A model generated the notes under the pieces. It had not been told where the DNA came from and did not search any database. It was given only the letters and a program-made list of their open reading frames with translations. DNA of 64,000 bases from Arcticibacter tournemirensis (GTDB lineage: Bacteria; Bacteroidota; Bacteroidia; Sphingobacteriales; Sphingobacteriaceae). This document shows positions 17,095-25,746 of the stretch, in pieces (position 1 is the stretch's first letter; each line of letters starts with the position of its first letter). The stretch covers positions 4,154,001 through 4,218,000 of the forward strand of contig NZ_VFPL01000001.1 in the NCBI RefSeq assembly GCF_006716645.1, written 5' to 3'. Both the position numbers and the translations under genes were made by a program.

Positions 17095-17829
17095 ATGTCT
17101 GCTGTAAAAAAAGGAATAACGGTTTTTTGCATCCTCATCATTGCTGCATGCAAGAATCCTACGGAAGATTTGAAAATGGTAATCGACACCGATATTATTA
17201 AATATACCGCGCTGATACATGTTACTGATGGAAGTAACGGCGGGCCCGCGCCTGCAAATACCTCTATTTCTATCTCTGGGCCGGCCGCTTCAGATATTTA
17301 CGAGGTGTCGGGAAAAAAAGAAATTCGTCTCAGCGCCGGAATAGTAACTATTGGATTAGGACCCGGACGCGTGCCGGATCGTGATAATCCTGCGAATATT
17401 ACAGTTGAAATTACTGCCCCGGGTTACAATAAAGTAGCTAAACCGGTATCCTTTACTGCCACGAACGAACAGCAGATCGTAAATATCGGATTGATTAAAA
17501 CTGGTTCTACAACACCTCCGGTAGTGGTACCACCTCCCCCTGTTTACAATTCTGTTACCTTGAACTTCACAGGAAAATGCTCTAACCGATCCGATATAGA
17601 GATAAGGCCGAGCATTTATGTCTTCTTTAGAAAGGCAGGAACGAACAGTGCTTTCCAGTACCTTGGTTATATGAATAAAGGAAATATAACTACAAAATAT
17701 CTGGCACTCGGCGAAACCTATGAATTCCAAATCGCCTTTGGCGGCGAAAACTATGAAGTAACTCAGAAAATTGAAATGCCGAATTACTCCTTAACCATTG
17801 ACATGGGTTCTGCCTGCGACAATTATTAG
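17095..17829 (+). CDS. Predicted surface lipoprotein
   Basis: A short lipoprotein signal with the lipobox IIAAC (cysteine near residue 20) precedes two beta-rich domains. The first (about 35-140) is immunoglobulin/fibronectin-like and the second (150-244) is also beta-rich. They are joined by a proline-rich linker (TTPPVVVPPPPVYNS). It sits 10 bp after the barrel gene and is probably co-expressed with it. The function is unknown. Confidence 0.78.
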   Translation: MSAVKKGITVFCILIIAACKNPTEDLKMVIDTDIIKYTALIHVTDGSNGGPAPANTSISISGPAASDIYEVSGKKEIRLSAGIVTIGLGPGRVPDRDNPANITVEITAPGYNKVAKPVSFTATNEQQIVNIGLIKTGSTTPPVVVPPPPVYNSVTLNFTGKCSNRSDIEIRPSIYVFFRKAGTNSAFQYLGYMNKGNITTKYLALGETYEFQIAFGGENYEVTQKIEMPNYSLTIDMGSACDNY

Positions 17830-17835
17830 GTTGAA

Positions 17836-18117
17836 TCAGAATTTTAAATTTGCCTTTACCCAGTCCCTAACGTCCTCCTGAGTCCTGACCTCCGGGGGTA
17901 ACTTATCATGAATAAGTTTCTCCATCTTATTCCCAGTGTTTGAAAAGCGATAATCCCACAAGACCATTAGCTTGTTAATAAGGTATATAACCTCGTTGCC
18001 TTCATGGTGATCAAAAAGAGTACCGTCAAGCTTTCCGTGAATCCTTGAATCATTATTTAAATACGATGACCATTTATAGTCGTCGTAAAACAAATTCCGT
18101 TTTGAGAATAATATCAT
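17836..18117 (-). CDS. Hypothetical protein
   Basis: A 93-residue protein with no signal peptide or membrane helix. It is rich in aromatic and charged residues (FYDDYKWSSYL, VIYLINKLMVLWDYRF, QEDVRDWVKANLKF), with a helical C-terminus that looks like real coding sequence. It ends 6 bp from the convergent lipoprotein stop. The family is not recognised. The start is uncertain because the upstream region is very AT-rich. Confidence 0.6.
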   Translation of the reverse strand: MILFSKRNLFYDDYKWSSYLNNDSRIHGKLDGTLFDHHEGNEVIYLINKLMVLWDYRFSNTGNKMEKLIHDKLPPEVRTQEDVRDWVKANLKF

Positions 18118-18350
18118 ATTTCAATATATCCTGCTAAAGGTACGTTTATAAAGAATATCAGCAGCAAAATACTGCCTTATTTTTTATTACTTACAGGCCG
18201 TATTTTTTTGAAAAAACAGAACACTTTCTTTTCAAAACAACACATTTTTAGAAAAAAACCACAAAAACACTAGATACTTTCGGTAAAAAAGTATTTTTTT
18301 TCAGATAAACACCCAAAAAAACAAATTACTATATTAAAATCATATTTATT

Positions 18351-18364
18351 ATGATAAATATCAT
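18351..18364 (+). promoter_or_regulatory. FNR-like palindrome in nirB promoter
   Basis: ATGATAAATATCAT is a perfect inverted repeat (ATGATA/TATCAT, 2-bp centre) and matches the FNR core TGAT-N4-ATCA. It is centred about 45-50 bp upstream of the start point predicted from the -7 element at 18395-18402. A Crp/Fnr regulator with four N-terminal cysteines is encoded just beyond nirBD. Confidence 0.5.
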
Positions 18365-18394
18365 ATAAAATTATACAAACAATATCATTTGTAG

Positions 18395-18402
18395 TATATT
18401 TG
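18395..18402 (+). promoter_or_regulatory. Promoter -7 element of nirBD
   Basis: TATATTTG fits the Bacteroidota -7 consensus TAnnTTTG. No clear -33 TTTG is seen at the usual distance, which fits an activator-dependent promoter. It would give a leader of about 115 nt before the nirB ATG. Confidence 0.5.
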
Positions 18403-18524
18403 GATTATATAAATCATAAAAATGCAGAAAAATTGATTTTTATATAGAATTAATGCAGAAATAATAACATAAATCCCAACATCATCATATAATCAGATCA
18501 CTTTTCGCCATAAACATAACACAA

Positions 18525-21038
18525 ATGAAAAAGACCACAATAGTTGTAATAGGAAATGGGATGGTTGGTTATAAGTTTTGCGAGAAACTAACAGCAAAGT
18601 CGGATGCCTTCCGTATTGTGATTTTTGGAGAAGAACCCAGAAGAGCATACGACAGGGTTCATCTCAGTGAATATTTCAATGGAAAGACGGCGGACGACCT
18701 TTCCCTATCATCGGAAGACTGGTACACGGGACAGGGAATCACCCTGCATCTGAATGATCCGGTAAAAGAAATAGACAGAGAAATAAAAACGGTTTACTCC
18801 CGCACCGGTATTTCCGTCAATTACGATTATCTGGTAATAGCTACAGGTTCATCCGCATTCGTCCCTGACATCCCAGGCATAGACAAGGATGGAGTATTCG
18901 TTTACAGAACCATTGATGACCTTGAACTTATTAAAGGGTATGCTACGCTTGTAAAAAACGGCGTCGTAATGGGCGGCGGACTGCTGGGTCTTGAAGCAGC
19001 GAAAGCATTGATGGATTTAGGCATTGAAAGAACACACGTTATAGAATTCGCTCCCCGTTTAATGCCCAGGCAAATTGACAGCGCTGGCAGCTCCATATTA
19101 CAATCAAAACTTAAAGCCCTGGGACTTGAAGTTCATCTAAACAAAAACACGAGCAGCATCGAGGGGGATGATTGCATCCGCTCTATAAAATTCAACGATG
19201 AAACCGACTTGCCTGCCGACATCCTTGTTATCTCGGCAGGAATCAGACCCAGGGATGAACTGGCGAAACTTTCTGGTTTGGAAGTTAGCCCACGCGGAGG
19301 CATTATTGTAAACGAAAAAATGCAAACCAGCGATCCTTCCATCTTTGCCATCGGCGAATGTGCGGTCTTTGATCATACGATTTATGGATTAATCGCACCT
19401 GGATATGAAATGGCAGAGGTGCTGGCTGCGAATCTCTGTGGTGCCACCAAGGTTTTTTGCGGTTTCGACATGAGCACCAAATTGAAGTTAATTGGTGTTG
19501 ATGTGGCGAGTTTCGGAGATCCTTTTGTTACCGAGCCCGATAGCCGTATCATAACGTTTGAAGATACTCATCAGGGCGTTTATAAGCGCATTAACATAAG
19601 TAACGACGGCCAGTATCTTCTCGGCGGCATCTTAATTGGCGATGCATCTTCTTATAATGTATTACTGCAAACGGTAAACAATAAGATTGTTCTACCTCCG
19701 AACCCTGAAGATCTGATATTGGGATCACGGGGCAGCTCCTCTTCTTCATCAGGAGGTGGCGTATCATCTCTCCCTGATGAAGCCTTAATCTGCAGTTGCG
19801 AGGGTGTAAGCAAAGGCGCCATATGTAACTCTGTATCAGAACTAGGTTGCGAAAGCGTCGACGCTATAAAGAAATGCACCAAAGCGGGTACAGGATGTGG
19901 CGGATGTTTGCCAATGGTGAAGGACCTGATGGTCCACACGCTGAAGTCTAAAGGAAAATACCTCCGGAATGTAATTTGCGAACACTTTAATTATAGCCGG
20001 CAGGAAATTTTTGACCTTATAAAGATTCATGAACTAAAAAGCTACAATGAGGTACTAGACACCCTTGGTAAGGGAGACGGATGCGAAATCTGCAAACCTT
20101 TGGTTTCGTCCGTTTTGGCCAGCCTCTGGAACGAACTGATCCTGAGAAGAGGAAACGACACCGCACAGGACAGCAATGACCGATTTCTGGCAAATATTCA
20201 AAAAGGAGGCTCGTATTCTGTAGTTCCTCGTATCCCGGGAGGAGAAATTACGCCTGAGAAACTTATTGTGATCGGGCAGGTGGCACAGAAGTACAACCTT
20301 TACACTAAAATAACGGGGGGACAGCGGATCGACATGTTTGGAGCCCATCTAAACGACTTGCCTTACATCTGGGAAGAACTTATTGCCGCGGGCTTTGAAA
20401 GCGGCCATGCATATGGCAAGGGATTGCGGACGGTGAAAAGCTGCGTGGGCAGCACCTGGTGTCGTTTTGGCCTGCATGATAGCGTCAGTTTTGCTATCCG
20501 TATTGAAGAACGTTACCGTGGACTAAGAGCGCCACATAAATTCAAATCGGCTGTAAGCGGATGTATCCGTGAGTGCGCCGAAGCGCAAAGCAAGGATTTT
20601 GGCATAATCGCAACCGAAAAAGGCTGGAACCTTTACGTTTGCGGCAATGGCGGAAGTAAGCCACAGCATGCACTATTGCTTGCCTCCGACATAGATAGCG
20701 ATACCTGCATCAGATATATCGACAGGTTTCTGATGTTCTATATCCGCACCGCCGATCCGCTAACCAGAACTGCAACCTGGCTAAACAAGATGGAAGGTGG
20801 TATTGATTATCTAAGGAATGTGGTTATTAACGACAGCCTGGGTTTAGGAGAAATATGGGAAGCTGAGATGGAGGCTTTGGTAAGTGCCTACACCTGTGAA
20901 TGGAAACAGGCTGTAGAGGACCCTCATATCAGAAAAAGATTTAGTCACTTTGTTAACGCCCCCGATGAAAAAGACCCTTCAATACAGTTCAATGAAATGA
21001 GGGGGCAAAAAAAAGCAGCCGACTGGCCTGTTGTGTAA
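18525..21038 (+). CDS. nirB: NADH-dependent nitrite reductase, large subunit
   Basis: A cytosolic siroheme enzyme that reduces nitrite to ammonium with NADH. Domains in order: FAD-binding (GNGMVG, residues 10-15), NAD-binding (MGGGLLGLEAA, 149-159), the pyridine-nucleotide oxidoreductase end (FAIGE), and a BFD-type [2Fe-2S] domain with C423, C425, C458 and C461. A second similar region follows at about 480-540, and then the siroheme/[4Fe-4S] domain with C640, C646, C680 and C684. The length of 837 residues is normal. A serine run followed by glycines at about 402-413 forms an unusual low-complexity linker before the BFD domain. The 3' end is followed closely by nirD. The promoter carries an FNR-like site. 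Confidence 0.96.
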   Translation: MKKTTIVVIGNGMVGYKFCEKLTAKSDAFRIVIFGEEPRRAYDRVHLSEYFNGKTADDLSLSSEDWYTGQGITLHLNDPVKEIDREIKTVYSRTGISVNYDYLVIATGSSAFVPDIPGIDKDGVFVYRTIDDLELIKGYATLVKNGVVMGGGLLGLEAAKALMDLGIERTHVIEFAPRLMPRQIDSAGSSILQSKLKALGLEVHLNKNTSSIEGDDCIRSIKFNDETDLPADILVISAGIRPRDELAKLSGLEVSPRGGIIVNEKMQTSDPSIFAIGECAVFDHTIYGLIAPGYEMAEVLAANLCGATKVFCGFDMSTKLKLIGVDVASFGDPFVTEPDSRIITFEDTHQGVYKRINISNDGQYLLGGILIGDASSYNVLLQTVNNKIVLPPNPEDLILGSRGSSSSSSGGGVSSLPDEALICSCEGVSKGAICNSVSELGCESVDAIKKCTKAGTGCGGCLPMVKDLMVHTLKSKGKYLRNVICEHFNYSRQEIFDLIKIHELKSYNEVLDTLGKGDGCEICKPLVSSVLASLWNELILRRGNDTAQDSNDRFLANIQKGGSYSVVPRIPGGEITPEKLIVIGQVAQKYNLYTKITGGQRIDMFGAHLNDLPYIWEELIAAGFESGHAYGKGLRTVKSCVGSTWCRFGLHDSVSFAIRIEERYRGLRAPHKFKSAVSGCIRECAEAQSKDFGIIATEKGWNLYVCGNGGSKPQHALLLASDIDSDTCIRYIDRFLMFYIRTADPLTRTATWLNKMEGGIDYLRNVVINDSLGLGEIWEAEMEALVSAYTCEWKQAVEDPHIRKRFSHFVNAPDEKDPSIQFNEMRGQKKAADWPVV

Positions 21039-21081
21039 TCACCGCAATCAAGAGATGATATTAATCAATAAGACGAAAACA

Positions 21082-21465
21082 ATGGAACAAAAGACAAAAT
21101 GGTTTGCTGCATGCAGAGTAGAAGATGCAGTAGAGAACGGGGGTGTATCTGTAAAATACGGTCATGATCAAATTGCCCTTTTCTATTTTACACGCCGCAA
21201 CGAATGGTACGCAACACAAAATGAGTGTCCGCACCGTAAACAAATGGCTCTGAGCCGTGGTATAATTGGCTCCAATGGCGACGAACCGAAGGTGGCATGC
21301 CCTTTTCACAAAAAGACGTTTTCTCTAGCAACCGGGGAGTGTACGAGCGGCGACGAGTGTTCTATAAAAACATACCCTGTTAAAGTGGAAAACGGCCTGG
21401 TTTATATAGGAACAGAACCTCTGCCTCATGCCTCCGGCACAAGAACCATGGCTGATCAATGTTAA
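21082..21465 (+). CDS. nirD: Nitrite reductase small subunit (Rieske-type)
   Basis: A small Rieske-like [2Fe-2S] partner of NirB. The ligands CPH (in ECPHRKQM) and CPFH lie about 20 residues apart in the usual order, so unlike some NirD proteins this one keeps the full Rieske ligand set. The frame is open from 21031, inside the end of nirB, but the segment before ATG 21082 (MEQKTKWFAA) has no family character. ATG 21082 is therefore preferred, leaving a 43-bp gap after nirB. The protein has 127 residues from this start, close to the family norm. Confidence 0.88.
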   Translation: MEQKTKWFAACRVEDAVENGGVSVKYGHDQIALFYFTRRNEWYATQNECPHRKQMALSRGIIGSNGDEPKVACPFHKKTFSLATGECTSGDECSIKTYPVKVENGLVYIGTEPLPHASGTRTMADQC

Positions 21466-21527
21466 AAACAATGAAACCATTCGCTGCTTTGTTGCGTAAA
21501 ATATTTTTCAAAACATGCATTAAACTT

Positions 21528-22064
21528 ATGAATCTAACATTCTCCACTGCCCTGATTATCTGTCTCTTTCTCTCTTCTGGAATAAAAGCTCAAACTCAAA
21601 AAGAGACCAAGGTTAAACCCGTTTTATTTGATGGATTTTTAGTAACAGGCTACGTTGACAACGGAGCTTACATCAACTGCACAGGCCCGGGTGTTAGATT
21701 CACAAAAAAGCCCGTTTCTGTCCTTCTGGGCTTTTTGCCAGGCCTAAGAATAAAAGAAGACAAGGTGCCAGAAGGCGCATCTAAGAATTCTGCTGTTACG
21801 CCTTCCCTCGGATTCGGACTAACAGCAGCATATAAACATCTTGCAATCCAGGTGCCCTTTTATTACACCAGTAAGACAGCTACAAAAGATGGTAAGTGGA
21901 ATCCGGGAATCGGCATTGGCTATAAATTTCAAGAAGGTCTCTATTGCGCCTCTATCGTGAGATCGCGCAACTTCTCTTCATCTGTGATACGTATTTTCTT
22001 TCCTGTTAACGCAATTAAGTTCTCCTGTACCAGATCGTTCATCATTCTGAAAACAGTTTCGTAA
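21528..22064 (+). CDS. Predicted outer-membrane protein overlapping a convergent gene
   Basis: A signal peptide (MNLTFSTALIICLFLSSGIKAQ) precedes a barrel-like protein with VLFDGFLVTGYVDNGAYINCTGPG and TPSLGFGLTAAYKHLAIQVPFYY. An upstream ATG at 21459 is possible, but 21528 gives a clean signal peptide. The strand pattern ends naturally at GIGIGYKF (about 21930), the kind of terminus expected for a barrel. The frame lacks a stop there and runs about 125 bp into the antisense of the Crp/Fnr gene, adding about 45 residues that do not look like barrel sequence. A lost stop codon is the simplest reading. It may be transcribed with nirBD. Confidence 0.7.
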   Translation: MNLTFSTALIICLFLSSGIKAQTQKETKVKPVLFDGFLVTGYVDNGAYINCTGPGVRFTKKPVSVLLGFLPGLRIKEDKVPEGASKNSAVTPSLGFGLTAAYKHLAIQVPFYYTSKTATKDGKWNPGIGIGYKFQEGLYCASIVRSRNFSSSVIRIFFPVNAIKFSCTRSFIILKTVS

Positions 22065-22633
22065 GTGGCGCCTGCGAAAGCGGCCAGATCCTGCCTGCTA
22101 AGCTCAACGTTGATGCAATCTTCGTCGTCTGTCCCGAACAAGTCTTTCAAATGAAATAAAGCCACAGCCAAACGGCTTTTCACCGACATCAGGGCAAGAT
22201 TCCGCATTTTCTTTTCAGATTCCTGCAGCTCATCCGCATAAAACATCATTAAATTAAATGCGAGGTCGTGGTTAACTTTTAAAGTCGACAGAAAGAAATC
22301 AATATCAATAAAACAGAGTGAGGTGGGTTCAAGTGCTGTAGCAGACACCGGATATACGGAACTTTTAGTGCTCAATCCACGGTGTCCAATAATTTTACCT
22401 TCGTTGGCGAAACGCACGATGAGTTCTTTGTCACCCCACTTTTTATGCACTTTAACGTTCCCGTTGTAAACGAAATATATCCCCGTTACCGGATCGCCTT
22501 CCTTTAAAATCAACTCTCCCTTCTTTGCGAGAAAATTTTTCCGGTGACTATCAATTGCGGGTTTCCACTCATTCAATGCCAGGCGGCACATAAAGCACTT
22601 TTGGAGATTACAGGGAGTGTTACAATTTTTCAT
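21941..22633 (-). CDS. Crp/Fnr family regulator with four N-terminal cysteines
   Basis: A 230-residue regulator with a cNMP-binding-like beta-roll (about 25-135), a dimerisation helix (LQESEKKMRNLALMSVKSRLA) and a C-terminal winged HTH with ELSRQDLAAFAGATYETVFRMMNDL. The recognition helix has the E..R spacing typical of FNR/Crp. The N-terminus carries C4, C8, C13 and C16, a cluster suited to an iron-sulfur or thiol/NO sensor, though the spacing differs from E. coli FNR. Its position beside nirBD and the FNR-like site at 18351 suggest that it controls nitrite reduction. It overlaps the convergent barrel gene by 124 bp. Confidence 0.9.
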   Translation of the reverse strand: MKNCNTPCNLQKCFMCRLALNEWKPAIDSHRKNFLAKKGELILKEGDPVTGIYFVYNGNVKVHKKWGDKELIVRFANEGKIIGHRGLSTKSSVYPVSATALEPTSLCFIDIDFFLSTLKVNHDLAFNLMMFYADELQESEKKMRNLALMSVKSRLAVALFHLKDLFGTDDEDCINVELSRQDLAAFAGATYETVFRMMNDLVQENLIALTGKKIRITDEEKLRDLTIEAQ

Positions 22634-22826
22634 TAGCTACAACACGGAAGGCCTTTACCATAATTAAAATCAATGCATCGGGATCACACATTACTTGTAT
22701 TTCATTTAAGACGGCCAATATATTAAGGATCCTCGCTTTTCCCAAATATTTACCATCGAATATAGTTTTCAGAGAAGATATTAAACAGAAAAACAAACAA
22801 AACTAATAGAAAAGCATTACAGAATT

Positions 22827-23123
22827 ATGGACAACAATGAAGCTTATTCCATTCTAAAAAACGCCGGAGAAGAACGGTGCGAAATCATTTTCAACCGCAT
22901 TAGTGGCATACAGGTCCGTGTTATACCCTTAAAAACCATGGAACCGAATTTCAGTGATACTGAGGTTCATTTTTTCGGAGATTACCGGGGGACTCCTCTT
23001 GCCTTTGAAACAGTGGATTATAATGAACAGGGAATAGACATGGTAAGGGATGCGATCAGATGGTATGCTGAATATCGGGAATATCCTGAAATGGAAATTA
23101 AAAACATTGAGTTTAACCTGTAA
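22827..23123 (+). CDS. Hypothetical small protein
   Basis: A soluble 98-residue protein with mixed alpha/beta character (EIIFNRISGIQVRVIPLK, VHFFGDYRGTPLAFETVDYNEQG) and an acidic C-terminus. No signal peptide, membrane segment or known motif is visible. It stands alone between the Crp/Fnr gene and the convergent ABC protein gene. Confidence 0.6.
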   Translation: MDNNEAYSILKNAGEERCEIIFNRISGIQVRVIPLKTMEPNFSDTEVHFFGDYRGTPLAFETVDYNEQGIDMVRDAIRWYAEYREYPEMEIKNIEFNL

Positions 23124-23143
23124 GATCCCAGCCGTCGCTTCCT

Positions 23144-24640
23144 TTACGCTACAACTTTCCCGTCATTTAGCTTCAGGGTATGGTTTACGCTTTCTGGTAT
23201 TTCATGCGGATAATGTGTTACGTAAATAAGTCCGACGTTACTGTACTTACAGATCTCATCCACCACTTTTTTAAAATGCTCTTGCTGATGCGGGTCTAAA
23301 CCCTGGCATGGTTCGTCAAATATCAGCAACGGTGGATTCTTAACCAGAGCGCGGCAGAGCAGGCACAGACGCTGCACGCTGGCAGAAACGTTCCTAAATT
23401 GCTTCTGAGCTGATGCGTCGATTTCCAAAAGTTCCATCCAGCGTTTACTGATTGAAGCCTTAAAGGGATCCGAAGGCCTGAAAAGGCCCAGTGTATCGTA
23501 AAACCCTGACTCAATTACCTGGAGGCAGGAAGATGATACCGGAAAATATTGAAATAGCTCGGGGGAAACAAAGCCAATCTTCTTTTTAATATCCCATATA
23601 CTTTCGCCACTGCCTCGCTTTCGGTCGAAAAGAATAATATCATTCGCGTAAGCCTGTGGATTGTCTCCATTAACAAGGCTTAATAACGTTGATTTTCCAG
23701 CTCCGTTTGGCCCCAGCAAAGCCCAGCGCTCGCCTGACGCCACAACCCAGTTTACGTGATCAAGAATAAGTTTATCCCCGTACCTGATCACGATATCTTT
23801 CATTTCCAAGAGGGTTTTGTGAGTCTGCGCTACATGGATCGCAAGAAGCCGGTTCAGCTCATCTGCATCTATCTGAGCTGTTTCAGGATAGCTCGCCTGA
23901 GCAGCATCAAAGTATTTTTTCTGTTCTGCTTTGATAACCTTCCGGTCCTGGAGAATAGCAACATTTGTAATTACATCAGGAATTTCACCCGGTGGGGTGG
24001 CCATAACAATATGGATACCCGAATCCGCAATTTCGGAGAGCAAATAATTTAAGTCTTTCCGCGACTCCGCATCCAGTCCCGTAAAAGGGCTGTCAAGCAA
24101 TAGTAAGACGGGATTTTTTAAGAGTGCGGCCGCGAACAGCAACCGTTTGGTTTCTCCATTGGAGAGTTTTATAAGCTGCTTACCGAGCAACGGCGTTAAT
24201 CTCAACCGTTCTGTTACCCGACTGTAAGTCCACACAACCGGTGTATTTGATTTTATCGAATGAAGATACTGCTCTACGGTTTCTACATCTTCTGAGTCGG
24301 CAGAATTAAACCGCTGCTGATAATAAAAGCTGCTTGTGTTCGAAAGGTTCCTGAAATGATGCCTGGAAGAAACCAGTGCTATTAACTTTTGCCTGTTAAA
24401 AAGAGGGTCGGCTATTTCAAAACGACTAACGTACTTATTAAAGAAAGGGTATTTGGCCTCACCTCCCGATATATGAAACTTTCCGGCTATCGTTTCCAAA
24501 AGCGCTGTTTTACCCGAACCACTCGGACCCACAAGAGCCCATTGTTCGCCTTCATGTATATCAAAACATAAATCGCTGAAAAGGATCGAAGTAATACTGC
24601 GTACCGTTATACCTCCAAAAGAGAGAATTAAACTATCCAT
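23144..24640 (-). CDS. Double ABC ATPase protein (ModF/PhrA-like)
   Basis: Two ABC ATPase domains in one chain of 498 residues, with no membrane segment and no permease nearby. Domain 1 has Walker A GPSGSGKTAL and signature LSNGETKRL, but its Walker B reads LLLLDSPFTGLD, with Ser in place of the catalytic Glu. Domain 2 has Walker A GPNGAGKSTL and Walker B LLIFDEPCQGLD, but its signature is degenerate (VSASVQR). This arrangement suggests that only one of the two composite ATP sites is fully active. ModF-like proteins are linked to molybdate systems in E. coli, but nothing here supports that substrate. The role is unknown. Confidence 0.82.
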   Translation of the reverse strand: MDSLILSFGGITVRSITSILFSDLCFDIHEGEQWALVGPSGSGKTALLETIAGKFHISGGEAKYPFFNKYVSRFEIADPLFNRQKLIALVSSRHHFRNLSNTSSFYYQQRFNSADSEDVETVEQYLHSIKSNTPVVWTYSRVTERLRLTPLLGKQLIKLSNGETKRLLFAAALLKNPVLLLLDSPFTGLDAESRKDLNYLLSEIADSGIHIVMATPPGEIPDVITNVAILQDRKVIKAEQKKYFDAAQASYPETAQIDADELNRLLAIHVAQTHKTLLEMKDIVIRYGDKLILDHVNWVVASGERWALLGPNGAGKSTLLSLVNGDNPQAYANDIILFDRKRGSGESIWDIKKKIGFVSPELFQYFPVSSSCLQVIESGFYDTLGLFRPSDPFKASISKRWMELLEIDASAQKQFRNVSASVQRLCLLCRALVKNPPLLIFDEPCQGLDPHQQEHFKKVVDEICKYSNVGLIYVTHYPHEIPESVNHTLKLNDGKVVA

Positions 24641-24872
24641 ATTATTCTATTACAAAAGGAGAATTATTTACAACAGATTTCTCCGTTGAGGTGTAAAATA
24701 ATATTTTTTTGAGAAAGCCGCTATAATGAATGATTCTTTCACTGAGGTACTATTCCGTTCCACACCATAAACACCTAAGCATCAAAAAATTAAACAAAAA
24801 AAACTCAAACTATATTTTTACAATAGCGTTTACTTATCACTAACTAATTTGTACAATTATAAATCGGACAAA

Positions 24873-25139
24873 ATGGAATTGTTCATTTTACTTCATTCAG
24901 ATGTATATGAGGCATCTGACGGAAAAATAATAGCCTGCTCTTTGTTTCGCGAGAATCTGACAGAGCGGATGAATAAAATAGCGGAAGCAGAGAACCAGAA
25001 AATATTAGAATTTGCAAGTCTCAACGAAACCGCATCTCCGCGGCTGTATATTTATAATGAAATTGAAGACAGCTGGATAAAGCGGAATGGCAGAAGCTGG
25101 ACAGAACGACTGAGCATAGAAAGATTCGACATGATTTGA
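24873..25139 (+). CDS. Hypothetical small protein
   Basis: A soluble 88-residue protein from ATG 24873 (MELFILLHSDVYEASDG); an upstream ATG at 24849 would add eight residues. It is charged and helical, with no signal or membrane segment. The ending SWTERLSIERFDMI is unlike any motif I know. It lies between two minus-strand genes, converging on the DUF4202 gene with a 5-bp gap. The function is unknown. Confidence 0.55.
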   Translation: MELFILLHSDVYEASDGKIIACSLFRENLTERMNKIAEAENQKILEFASLNETASPRLYIYNEIEDSWIKRNGRSWTERLSIERFDMI

Positions 25140-25144
25140 TAGTG

Positions 25145-25729
25145 CTAAATTAACTTCAGCGCTTCATTTATATAATTTTGTCCTTCAGCAGAAAACTTTA
25201 GCGATAGGGCATGCTGATGTCCTTTCCAGTCCATTTTTAATAGTGACTTCCTTAAGATGTTGATGACTTTCTCCGGAGAATGTTTGGGGTAAAAGTCTTC
25301 ATATTGAAATTGCAAAAACACCAGGCATAAAGCATTCTCAATAGTTTGCACTTCATGATCTACTTTTATCTTTTGTTTCAGAATAATCTGGCGTACCCTG
25401 GAGGTTGTTTCTGTTCCGAAACCTGCTTCAACCATAAGTTCCGTTGATTTTTCTGCATGAAAAAAAGCCAACTCACGTCGCCATCTCAAGTAAGCTTCTC
25501 TACCTTCTGGATAACTGTCCCGCGGCATCTCCCATCTTCCTATATGCTGGCTTCTTGAGGCAAGGAGCAGTTCTTCGCTGGCGTTGGGCTCGAGTTTCAA
25601 GACCCACTCGTACAACCTTAGCGCTAAAAAATATTCCTGGGGGTAGGTTTTCCCCTTCCAGATAAAAATATTGGGATCCTTTTTATTGTAGGCGTCAAAT
25701 AGTGTAAATGCTTTTTCGAGTTTATTCAT
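25145..25729 (-). CDS. DUF4202 domain-containing protein
   Basis: A cytosolic 194-residue all-helical protein of the DUF4202 family. It carries LASRSQHIGRWEMPRDSYPEGREAY and a later MVEAGF segment, a pattern resembling an HD-type metal-binding helical bundle (H..H with an R..RRELAFFHAE helix). The function of the family has not been established. It is followed on the other side by a DUF2147 gene on the same strand, 17 bp upstream. In some bacteria the family is reported near nitrogen and sulfur assimilation genes, and nirBD is 4 kb away, but no direct link is visible. Confidence 0.8.
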   Translation of the reverse strand: MNKLEKAFTLFDAYNKKDPNIFIWKGKTYPQEYFLALRLYEWVLKLEPNASEELLLASRSQHIGRWEMPRDSYPEGREAYLRWRRELAFFHAEKSTELMVEAGFGTETTSRVRQIILKQKIKVDHEVQTIENALCLVFLQFQYEDFYPKHSPEKVINILRKSLLKMDWKGHQHALSLKFSAEGQNYINEALKLI

Positions 25730-25746
25730 AAACCAATGATTTCTTA

